Source: Saprospiraceae bacterium (lineage in GTDB: Bacteria > Bacteroidota > Bacteroidia > Chitinophagales > Saprospiraceae). From it: a DNA stretch of 5,633 nt. Below, in pieces: positions 1-5,224 of this stretch. How positions within the stretch are numbered: position 1 is the stretch's first letter; each line of letters opens with the position of its first letter. Position numbers and translations under genes: made by a program. The stretch lies in contig JABDJM010000103.1 in NCBI GenBank assembly GCA_013002475.1, positions 1-5,633 on the forward strand, written 5' to 3'. Below the pieces are notes generated by a model. That model ran no database searches. It saw only the letters and a program-made list of their open reading frames with translations, and had not been told where the DNA came from.

Positions 1-236
1 CTTCAAAGGGAGATGAATTTTCACTGGAAGATCTGGGTTTGAGACAAGGTATTTTCAGTCATTTCCTGATGAAAGGGCTAAAAGGTGAAGCGGATTCAGA
101 CAAAAATAAGATCGTTACTATTACTGAACTTTATGATTTTGTTGCCGATAAAGTGTCAGCCTATACCAATTACTCACAAAACCCCACCATTTCCGGGAAC
201 TTTGACCCCCGAATGCCTGTTTCTACCATAAGATAA
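1..236 (+). CDS. Caspase-fold (peptidase C14) protein, C-terminal fragment
   Basis: This is the 3' end of a gene that begins outside the window; the reading frame is open from base 3 and ends at TAA 234-236, giving 77 visible residues. The residues align without gaps to the C-terminus of the complete caspase gene just downstream, with 39 of 77 identical, including GLRxGxFSHFL, GLKGEAD, QNP and FDP. That identifies it as a tandem paralogue. The visible part is the region after the catalytic cysteine (p10-like end), so the His/Cys dyad cannot be checked. An EF-hand-like acidic loop is present: DSDKNKIVTITE fits DxDxNxxVxxxE, a pattern often seen at the end of bacterial caspase domains and possibly binding Ca2+. 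A TTG at 39 is internal, not the start. Whether this copy also has a signal peptide and MORN repeats is unknown from here. Family assignment is firm; substrate and role are not known. Confidence 0.85.
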   Translation, partial: SKGDEFSLEDLGLRQGIFSHFLMKGLKGEADSDKNKIVTITELYDFVADKVSAYTNYSQNPTISGNFDPRMPVSTIR

Positions 237-260
237 GTGCCCAAAACCGAATACCCCCGA

Positions 261-279
261 TTTAGAACCGTTTTCTAAA
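261..279 (+). repeat. Short perfect inverted repeat in the caspase 3' UTR
   Basis: TTTAGAA (261-267) and TTCTAAA (273-279) form a perfect 7-bp stem around the 5-base loop CCGTT. It lies 24 bases after the stop of the upstream caspase gene and 9 bases before the terminator hairpin at 289. It has no U-tract of its own. It is probably a 3' UTR hairpin that helps termination or protects the mRNA end, but a protein-binding site cannot be excluded. Confidence 0.5.
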
Positions 280-288
280 GCATCGAAG

Positions 289-324
289 CAGTTTGCTCCA
301 AATTACTGGTAGCAAACTGTTTTT
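289..324 (+). terminator. Probable Rho-independent terminator after the first caspase gene
   Basis: CAGTTTGCT (289-297) pairs perfectly with AGCAAACTG (311-319), a 9-bp stem with a 13-base loop. Five T residues follow at 320-324. This is the layout of an intrinsic terminator and would end the transcript of the upstream caspase gene 53-88 bases after its stop. The stem is only moderately GC-rich (4 of 9 pairs) and the loop is long, so it may be leaky. A competing reading is an operator: the arm centres are 22 bp apart, about two helical turns, just upstream of the next caspase gene. Confidence 0.6.
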
Positions 325-377
325 GTATATAAAAAATATTAATATTTGAAAACGCTATTTGTTGTGGCGTCTTTCAA

Positions 378-1442
378 ATGATCAAATACATAATCACATC
401 ATTATTCCTGTTTTTGGGGCTGCAGACCACTGTGCTGGCTCAATGTATCTCCGGAAATTGTCAGGAAGGTAAAGGCGCTTACCTCTTCAAAAATAATTCA
501 GCTCGATTTGTAGGATCTTTTCAAAAGGGTTTACCCTGGGGAGAAGGCCAATGTCATTTTTCTAATGGTGACGAATACGACGGCCAATGGCAAGCTGGTA
601 AATTTCATGGAAAAGGGGCATTGACCCTGGCAGATGGCTCCACCCTTGATGGGCGATGGACCGAAGGGAAATTTATGGGAAAAAGCCTTCCAGACCAAAA
701 CCGGCCAGAGAAATCTATATCACAGAAAGAAAGACGAACCTGGGCCCTGGTAGTTGGAGTAAGTGATTACCATCATATGCCTGTCCTCAGATATGCAGAT
801 GATGATGCCTATCAATTCCACAATCAATTGCTGGCCTCAGATGGCCTGAGCCTTTCCTCTGATCAGGTGAAGCTTTTGATCAATGAATCTGCTACCAGAG
901 AAAAGATACTCGAAGAACTTACAAATATTGCTAACCAGGCAGGGGAAGAGGATATTATCCTTTTTTACTTCTCCGGCCATGGCTTGAAGGGGAGCTTTTT
1001 ACCCTTTGACTACGATGGCTTCAACAATCAAGTTTTTCACAATGAAATAAATGGGCGTCTCAAGAAGTCCAAGGCAGAACACCGAATCTGTATAGCTGAT
1101 GCCTGCCATAGCGGAGGTATTATGGCCGCAAGGTCAGCCGACTCCTGGATCAGCAATTGGTATCCAATGCTGGCTGATGCCCAAATTCCTATGACCTTTT
1201 TCCTCTCCTCTAAATCCTCTGAGCGCTCTTTGGAGTCCAAAGGACTTCGAATGGGGGTCTTTAGCCATTTCCTGATCCGCGGCCTAAAGGGTGAAGCAGA
1301 TATGGATCTGGATCAATCTGTTACACTTGGTGAGTTATTTCAATTTGTATCCAAAGGGGTCACTGAGTACACTGGCCATATGCAAAATCCTATCCTTGCT
1401 GGAGAATTCGACCCTAGTTTGATCCTGAGACCCGGAAAATGA
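378..1442 (+). CDS. Exported MORN-repeat caspase-like (C14) protein
   Basis: This gene is complete, encoding 354 residues. The N-terminus looks like a Sec signal peptide: MIKYIIT, a hydrophobic stretch to about residue 20, and likely cleavage VLA|QC after Ala21. Residues 23-42 (CxSGNCxxGxG) are a degenerate lead-in to about three MORN repeats at roughly 43-66, 67-89 and 90-103 (for example YDGQWQAGKFHGKG). The caspase domain runs from about 120 to 300. It begins WALVVGVSDY and carries the catalytic histidine H201 in FYFSGHG and the nucleophile C243 in DACHSGG. The acidic residue before AC (D241) is the one that in metacaspases favours basic P1 residues, so Arg/Lys specificity is inferred. Residues 308-319 form an EF-hand-like loop (D308, D310, D312, E319). 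The family cleaves peptide bonds by Cys/His catalysis; here action in the periplasm or cell envelope is inferred. ATG 378 is chosen because it places the signal peptide correctly. There is no Shine-Dalgarno box and no terminator before the rpsF promoter. Biological role unknown. Confidence 0.9.
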   Translation: MIKYIITSLFLFLGLQTTVLAQCISGNCQEGKGAYLFKNNSARFVGSFQKGLPWGEGQCHFSNGDEYDGQWQAGKFHGKGALTLADGSTLDGRWTEGKFMGKSLPDQNRPEKSISQKERRTWALVVGVSDYHHMPVLRYADDDAYQFHNQLLASDGLSLSSDQVKLLINESATREKILEELTNIANQAGEEDIILFYFSGHGLKGSFLPFDYDGFNNQVFHNEINGRLKKSKAEHRICIADACHSGGIMAARSADSWISNWYPMLADAQIPMTFFLSSKSSERSLESKGLRMGVFSHFLIRGLKGEADMDLDQSVTLGELFQFVSKGVTEYTGHMQNPILAGEFDPSLILRPGK

Positions 1443-1466
1443 TCTTCTTTTCCTCTCAATTTAGGC

Positions 1467-1498
1467 TTTGCTTGCCTGAATAGAATTGTATATCTTTG
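1467..1498 (+). promoter_or_regulatory. Bacteroidota-type promoter of the rpsF operon
   Basis: TTTG at 1467-1470 and TATCTTTG at 1491-1498 match the Bacteroidota primary sigma consensus (-33 TTTG, -7 TAnnTTTG) with a 20-base spacer. Transcription should begin a few bases after 1498. That leaves an AT-rich leader of about 40 bases with no Shine-Dalgarno sequence before ATG 1542. The site starts 24 bases after the caspase stop codon, so the ribosomal operon has its own promoter even if the caspase transcript reads through. Confidence 0.75.
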
Positions 1499-1541
1499 CA
1501 GCCGTTTTTTAATTTTTTCACTAAATAATACTTCAATTCCA

Positions 1542-2027
1542 ATGCGAAATCACGAAGTAACTTTCATCGTAGATCCAGTACTGTCGGGCGATGAAATTAA
1601 AGCGACAGCTCAAGCGTATGCAGACCTGATCAAAAAAGAAGGTGCTCAGATCGTACATACCGATGAGATGGGATTGCGCCAGCTGGCCTATCCGATAAAC
1701 CGACGTACATCAGGTGTTTATTATTGTATTGAATTCCAATCTGACACAGGAGCTTTTATTCCCAAGATGGAATTGTCTTTTAGAAGGGACGAACGCATCA
1801 TGCGGTTTCTCACCGTTTCTCTTGACAAGTATGGCATTAAGTATAATGTTGATAAAAGAGATGGTAAAATCGGGAAAGCGAAAAAGCGAGTAAGCAAAGC
1901 TGCCGCCGCCGCTCAGGCGAAGAAGGCTGCTCAGACGAAAGCCGCTCCAAAACCGGCCCCTAAGCCGCCCGCTCCAAAGAAAGCGGCTACGCCTCCACCA
2001 CCGGTCGCCAAGTCAGAGGAGGAATAA
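1542..2027 (+). CDS. rpsF: 30S ribosomal protein bS6
   Basis: bS6 sits on the platform of the 30S subunit as a heterodimer with bS18, encoded by the next gene. Residues 1-105 are the ferredoxin-like core: N-terminal strand NHEVTFIVDP, helix 1 around 16-33, the family stretch G44-L-R-Q-L-A-Y-P-I52, and RRDERIMRFLTV at 81-92. After residue 111 comes a 50-residue low-complexity tail holding 12 Lys, 16 Ala and 10 Pro, ending SEEE. The total of 161 residues is long for the family (about 95-135 is usual). The tail DNA is noticeably GC-richer than the rest of the gene. Encoded terminal glutamates recall E. coli S6, to which RimK adds more glutamates. ATG 1542 aligns with the family N-terminus. It is the first gene of rpsF-rpsR-rplI, 39 bases before rpsR. 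Confidence 0.96.
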   Translation: MRNHEVTFIVDPVLSGDEIKATAQAYADLIKKEGAQIVHTDEMGLRQLAYPINRRTSGVYYCIEFQSDTGAFIPKMELSFRRDERIMRFLTVSLDKYGIKYNVDKRDGKIGKAKKRVSKAAAAAQAKKAAQTKAAPKPAPKPPAPKKAATPPPPVAKSEEE

Positions 2028-2066
2028 TCAATTTTTAATCACAACAGAAGAGTAAAAAATTAGAAC

Positions 2067-2333
2067 ATGGCTTCAAGAGACGATATAAAGTTTTTAAGCA
2101 ACCCCACTATCGGGCAGCAAAAAAAGAAGTATTGCCGCTTTAAAAAGTATGGCATTAAATACATCGACTATAAAGACCCTGATTTTCTTTTACAATTTGT
2201 CAACGAGCAGGGAAAAATTTTACCCCGCCGAATTACAGGCAATTCATTAAAGTATCAACGTAAAGTGTCTGCATCCATTAAGCGTGCACGACACCTGGCC
2301 ATGATGCCTTATGTGGGTGACCTGTTGAAGTAG
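2067..2333 (+). CDS. rpsR: 30S ribosomal protein bS18
   Basis: bS18 binds bS6 and 16S rRNA on the 30S platform, near the mRNA exit and the 3' end of 16S rRNA. At 88 residues it is of usual size. The family hallmarks are clear: [15 protein letters not shown] at 23-37, KILPRRITG at 50-58, and [20 protein letters not shown] at 64-83. C23 is the only cysteine, so the zinc-binding form with several cysteines does not apply. ATG 2067 gives the expected N-terminus; the 39 bases after rpsF are A-rich and carry no Shine-Dalgarno box. In Flavobacterium ribosomes, bS6, bS18 and bS21 together hold the anti-Shine-Dalgarno tail of 16S rRNA; by analogy this pair may do the same here (inference). Confidence 0.97.
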   Translation: MASRDDIKFLSNPTIGQQKKKYCRFKKYGIKYIDYKDPDFLLQFVNEQGKILPRRITGNSLKYQRKVSASIKRARHLAMMPYVGDLLK

Positions 2334-2363
2334 TCATTATCCAATTGAAAAATTCAAATTGAA

Positions 2364-2810
2364 ATGAAAGTCATTCTTTTAAAAGATCTAGATAAAGTCG
2401 GAGATAAACACACCATCGTGTCTGTTAAGAATGGATACGGCCGAAATTTTCTCATCCCTCGTGGTCTTGCGCTCATTGCAAATGAGTCAAACAAGAAAAG
2501 ATTACAAGACCTTCGAAACCGAGAGGGTCGGGAGGAAGCTAAGAAACTGGGCTTGTACCAGGAAATGGCAGCTTCTCTGAAAGGAAAAACTCTTAAGATT
2601 GCAGCCAAAGCTGGAACCACCGGAAAAATTTTCGGTAGCGTTAATGAACTGCAGCTTTCACAAGCAATTAAGGAGCAATTCCAAATGGAGATTCCTCGGA
2701 AAAAAATCGAAATACTTGAGGATGTAAAAAACCTTGGCTCTTACAAAGCGAAGTTAACCTTGCATCCTGAAGTTGTTTCTGAGATTGATTTTGAGGTTGA
2801 GGCAGGATAA
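2364..2810 (+). CDS. rplI: 50S ribosomal protein bL9
   Basis: bL9 binds 23S rRNA near the base of the L1 stalk and helps keep reading frame and ribosome spacing on mRNA. The 148 residues match the family length (149 in E. coli). The N-terminal rRNA-binding domain has MKVILLKDLDKVG and VKNGYGRNFLIPRGLA (21-36). A long charged connecting helix covers about 41-72. The C-terminal domain begins near 75 and contains GKIFGSV at 87-93. It is the last gene of the operon, 30 bases after rpsR. The gap carries the octamer AATTGAAA twice (2343-2350 and 2357-2364), AT-rich and probably without meaning. A strong terminator follows 18 bases after the stop codon. Confidence 0.96.
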   Translation: MKVILLKDLDKVGDKHTIVSVKNGYGRNFLIPRGLALIANESNKKRLQDLRNREGREEAKKLGLYQEMAASLKGKTLKIAAKAGTTGKIFGSVNELQLSQAIKEQFQMEIPRKKIEILEDVKNLGSYKAKLTLHPEVVSEIDFEVEAG

Positions 2811-2828
2811 ATTATTCTGTTTGGTTAT

Positions 2829-2865
2829 CAAAAAGGGCTGACCTCAATGAGGTCAGCCCTTTTTG
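2829..2865. terminator. Bidirectional intrinsic terminator between rplI and the metallopeptidase gene
   Basis: Bases 2829-2846 and 2848-2865 are perfect inverted copies, 18 bp each, around a single central base (2847). The core GGGCTGACCTC is GC-rich and is flanked by A5 (2830-2834) on the left and T5 (2860-2864) on the right. Each strand therefore ends its hairpin with a U-tract. It terminates the rpsF-rpsR-rplI transcript from the left and the serC-metallopeptidase transcript from the right. The minus-strand stop codon (2869-2867) lies one base from the stem. Confidence 0.95.
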
Positions 2866-2866
2866 T

Positions 2867-3604
2867 TTAGAAGTCAATTTTCTCACCTTGCGAAGTCAAC
2901 CAACGCTCATGCCGTTTATAATCAGGCATGGCTCTCCTGACAAGATTCCAAAACCGCTTTGAATGATTCAATTCAATAAGATGGGCAAGCTCATGTATGA
3001 TGACATAGTCCCTGACATCTTCCGGGACCAAAAGAAGCCGAGTGGACAGATTTACATTTCCCTCTGAGCTACAACTTCCCCAGTTTGTCAGATTGTATTT
3101 TAGATTTATCGATCGGATCTCTTGCTGAAAATGAAGTTGATTCAATTCACGGACCCTTTCCTCCACCATTGGTTTTAGGTCTCGGGCTACTACCCGGCTT
3201 ATCAAATGCCTGACGGATTTATGAAGGTTGGCAGGCTCATCGTGGAAATTTACGTTCAGTAATATATTGCTACCATAAAGTCTGGCATAGTGATCAGAAC
3301 GCTTGGAGGGACGAAGATGTAGCTTATAGGTTTTTCCACACACTTCAAGCTCCTCCCCATCCTGGTATGACTTAGTGTAAAATCTTCTGATAAGCTCTGG
3401 TTGCTCCTCAAATTGTTTTCCAACCCAATCTACAAACCAGTCGTAATGGATCTTTTGTTCCTCCTTATCTATCCATGAGGGTAATCGAAGGATCACCGAT
3501 TTTTTCCCAATGCTTGCGCGAACGTCCGACCTGGATTCCTTATAGATCTTTGCAGGGACCTGGATCCCGGAAGCTTCGATATATAGATCCTTTACTTTTG
3601 GCAA
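2867..3604 (-). CDS. YgjP-type (DUF45, M48-like) zinc metallopeptidase
   Basis: The 245-residue product matches the YgjP/DUF45 group of putative zinc-dependent peptidases. The zinc site is HELAH at 204-208 (H204, E205, H208), with H214 in NHSKRFW as the likely third ligand. Other family marks are NWGSCSS at 174-180, the stretch DYVIIHELAHLIELNHS, and the ending PDYKRHERWL (227-236). There is no signal peptide or membrane segment, so it should be cytoplasmic. The natural substrate of this family is not established. It starts two bases after the serC stop, so the two genes are probably co-transcribed and translationally coupled. The only in-frame start near the 5' end is TTG at 3604-3602; an in-frame stop lies 19 bases further upstream. 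An ATG at 3614-3612 overlaps serC but is in another frame. Family homology begins at about residue 17, so the exact start is uncertain. Function call is good at family level. Confidence 0.85.
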   Translation of the reverse strand: MPKVKDLYIEASGIQVPAKIYKESRSDVRASIGKKSVILRLPSWIDKEEQKIHYDWFVDWVGKQFEEQPELIRRFYTKSYQDGEELEVCGKTYKLHLRPSKRSDHYARLYGSNILLNVNFHDEPANLHKSVRHLISRVVARDLKPMVEERVRELNQLHFQQEIRSINLKYNLTNWGSCSSEGNVNLSTRLLLVPEDVRDYVIIHELAHLIELNHSKRFWNLVRRAMPDYKRHERWLTSQGEKIDF

Positions 3605-3606
3605 GC

Positions 3607-4677
3607 TTAGGCATGTTTTTGTTCAAAAGCCTTCATGACATCTCTCAGGGTTTCCACGCCTTCCATGGTCATGGCATTATAGATGCTTGCGCGGAACCCA
3701 CCAACGGAGCGGTGTCCCTTAAGGCCGACACAACCGGCAGCAGTGGCGTCCTCCATGAATTTTTCACCAAGACTTTCGTTCTCAAGAACAAAGGTGGCAT
3801 TCATTAGAGATCGATCTTCCTTAGCTGCTGTTCCCTTGAATAGTGGGTTTCTGTCGATTTCATCGTAAACCACAGCAGCCTTTTGTTCGTTTATGGTGGC
3901 CATCTTTTCAACACCTCCATTTTCTTTTACCCATTCCATAGTAAGCATCGATACAAAAATCGGGAACACAGGTGGGGTGTTGAATGAAGAATCCTTGGCT
4001 ATATGCGTTTGGTAATTGAGCATCGTTGGGATGGTCCTAGAGACTTTGCCTAAAAGATCCTCTCTTATGATCACCAGAGTAGTCCCAGCGGGTCCCATAT
4101 TTTTCTGAGCTCCCGCATAGATCATTCCATGCCTGGAAACATCCACCGGTCTGCTAAAAATATCGCTGGACATATCACTGATCAGGGGACAGTTGGAACT
4201 AGGTTCTTCCTTGAATTGGGTCCCGAAGATTGTATTGTTGCTGGTATAGTGAAGGTATTTTGCATTCTGGGGAACGTCATAGGTTTTTGGGATATAGTTG
4301 TAGTTGGTATCCTTTGATGAGGCCAATACTTCTATTTGCCCGAAAAGCTTCGCTTCCTTGATGGCTTTTGTGGACCAGGCCCCGGTATCAATATATACAG
4401 CCAGATCTTCAGGATTTAGGAGATTCATTGCTGACATAAAGAATTGAGAAGAGGCTCCACCGGTTAAAAAGAGGACTTTGTATCCCTCTGGGACCCCTAA
4501 AAGCTCAGTCGCGAGGCTTTCTGCTTTATTGAGAACCTCTACAAATGGCTTTGATCTATGCGAAATTTCCAGGAGGCTAAGTCCTGAGTCGTTCCAATTA
4601 CTTACTGCTTGGGCGGATTTTTCGAGAACAGGAGCGGGTAAAATGGCTGGACCTGCGCTGAAATTGTACTTTTTCAT
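3607..4677 (-). CDS. serC: Phosphoserine aminotransferase
   Basis: SerC is a PLP enzyme that converts 3-phosphohydroxypyruvate and glutamate to phosphoserine and 2-oxoglutarate in serine synthesis; in some bacteria it also serves vitamin B6 synthesis. The 356 residues match the family (362 in E. coli). The start NFSAGPAILP is typical. The PLP lysine is K192 in YAGAQKN, preceded by Q191. Other recognisable positions are H40-R41 (phosphate end of the substrate), the GGAS loop 73-76, W101, T149, D168 in ISDMSSD, and GHRSVGGFRASIYNA at 321-335. Nothing essential looks missing. ATG 4677 gives the exact family N-terminus. In many Bacteroidota serC is followed by serA; here a metallopeptidase gene follows instead, two bases away. 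It is transcribed away from the 16S gene on the other side of a 547-base gap. Confidence 0.96.
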   Translation of the reverse strand: MKKYNFSAGPAILPAPVLEKSAQAVSNWNDSGLSLLEISHRSKPFVEVLNKAESLATELLGVPEGYKVLFLTGGASSQFFMSAMNLLNPEDLAVYIDTGAWSTKAIKEAKLFGQIEVLASSKDTNYNYIPKTYDVPQNAKYLHYTSNNTIFGTQFKEEPSSNCPLISDMSSDIFSRPVDVSRHGMIYAGAQKNMGPAGTTLVIIREDLLGKVSRTIPTMLNYQTHIAKDSSFNTPPVFPIFVSMLTMEWVKENGGVEKMATINEQKAAVVYDEIDRNPLFKGTAAKEDRSLMNATFVLENESLGEKFMEDATAAGCVGLKGHRSVGGFRASIYNAMTMEGVETLRDVMKAFEQKHA

Positions 4678-4710
4678 GGTTGTTGGCTATTGAAGTAGAA
4701 GAATAAGCCG

Positions 4711-4736
4711 CAAAAATAGGCTTTTGGCTGTCCAAA
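4711..4736 (-). promoter_or_regulatory. Possible serC promoter
   Basis: On the minus strand TATTTTTG (4718-4711) matches the Bacteroidota -7 element TAnnTTTG exactly, 33 bases before the serC ATG. A TTTG at 4736-4733 could be the -33 element, but the spacer is only 14 bases against about 20 at the two other promoters here. The -7 call is fair; the upstream half is weak. Confidence 0.4.
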
Positions 4737-4922
4737 GGCCTAATATAGTTTGTAATTCAGGTCACAAAAAAAGTAAATTTTCTCTTGCCTGGGTGAGTCA
4801 AAACATGTACCTTCGACATCCCCTGTGCGACACATCAAAATTGGTCTAATACGACCATTCAAGTATCTTCTTTTCTACACTGATATTACTTCGAGAAAGC
4901 GCAAAAATTATTTTGCAGGAAG
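4737..4922. other. Non-coding stretch between the divergent serC and rRNA promoters
   Basis: I see no gene here on either strand. It is AT-rich, with an A7 run at 4765-4771 and a 5-bp inverted repeat, TGGTC (4842-4846) and GACCA (4853-4857), around a 6-base centre. The latter could be a small operator but is short enough to be chance. The octamer TTGCAGGA occurs at 4913-4920 and again at 4923-4930, one helical turn apart; the second copy overlaps the -33 end of the rRNA promoter. Confidence 0.5.
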
Positions 4923-4953
4923 TTGCAGGATTGAATTATAGTATATACCTTTG
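4923..4953 (+). promoter_or_regulatory. rRNA operon promoter (Bacteroidota type)
   Basis: TTG at 4923-4925 and TACCTTTG at 4946-4953 fit the -33/-7 consensus with a 20-base spacer, the same as at the rpsF promoter. CAATCG follows, so transcription should start within a few bases of 4960, about 265 bases before the mature 16S end. It is the only good promoter match found between serC and the 16S gene. Confidence 0.7.
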
Positions 4954-4959
4954 CAATCG

Positions 4960-5224
4960 CTTTTGACGAAAGCATATTTTCCTGAGAAAAATAAGGGATT
5001 TATTCCCAGAAAAAATAGGCTGATTTATCGGCGGCCCAAAAGGGGGTTTTGCTGATTTTTTTGCCGGAAAAGTTCATTGACAAGTTTGACGCAAGCAGAA
5101 ATAAAAAATCTGCAGTACGATATTTGAATCCACCGATAGGACTGAAAAGTTCTGTCAATTTATTAACAGACGTTAGTTTTTGAATGAGCATTTATTGCTT
5201 GATCAGAATCTTTATAGATCTTTT
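4960..5224 (+). other. 16S rRNA leader (transcribed spacer before mature 16S)
   Basis: This is the untranslated leader between the inferred start site and the mature 16S 5' end. Visible structures are: GGGA/TCCC (4995-5007); TCGGC/GCTGA with an inner CCC-AAAA-GGG (5028-5055), followed directly by seven T (5056-5062); GCAGA/TCTGC (5095-5113); and TCTGT/ACAGA (5151-5170). AGTTCATTGACA (5071-5082) resembles the GTTCTTTGACA stretch often seen in Bacteroidota rRNA leaders, which may play an antitermination or processing role (from memory, untested). TTGAC is repeated nine bases later. The partner strand for 16S end processing lies outside the window. A 63-residue antisense open frame here (5191-5000) shows no recognisable protein features. 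Confidence 0.6.

Noticed and set aside
341..348. AATATTTG with TTTG at 322-325 as a promoter for the MORN-caspase gene.
   Set aside because: The -7 box has one mismatch, the spacer is 15 bases rather than about 20, and the TTTG overlaps the terminator T-tract. The gene's own promoter remains unassigned.
435..446. Lipoprotein cleavage site at C23 of the MORN-caspase (LAQC).
   Set aside because: The residue before the cysteine is Gln, which does not fit a lipobox; VLA|Q is a normal signal peptidase I site.
1037..1240. Minus-strand 67-residue open frame, and similar frames opposite rplI, serC and the metallopeptidase gene.
   Set aside because: They are antisense shadows of well-supported genes and have no family features.
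1499..1541. bS6:bS18 autoregulatory leader RNA before rpsF.
   Set aside because: A CCG is present (1502-1504), but the leader is about 40 AT-rich bases with no stem to present it.
1884..2010. GC-rich low-complexity end of rpsF as foreign DNA or a frameshift.
   Set aside because: The frame stays open and ends in a normal stop 39 bases before rpsR; Lys/Ala/Pro tails occur on ribosomal proteins.
5077..5105. TTGACA at 5077-5082 as an E. coli-type second rRNA promoter.
   Set aside because: There is no matching -10 at the right distance, and the other promoters here use the Bacteroidota consensus. It is better read as part of the leader motif.
5000..5191. Minus-strand 63-residue open frame opposite the rRNA leader.
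   Set aside because: It lies wholly antisense to the leader, shows no domain or promoter, and is explained by AT-rich sequence.
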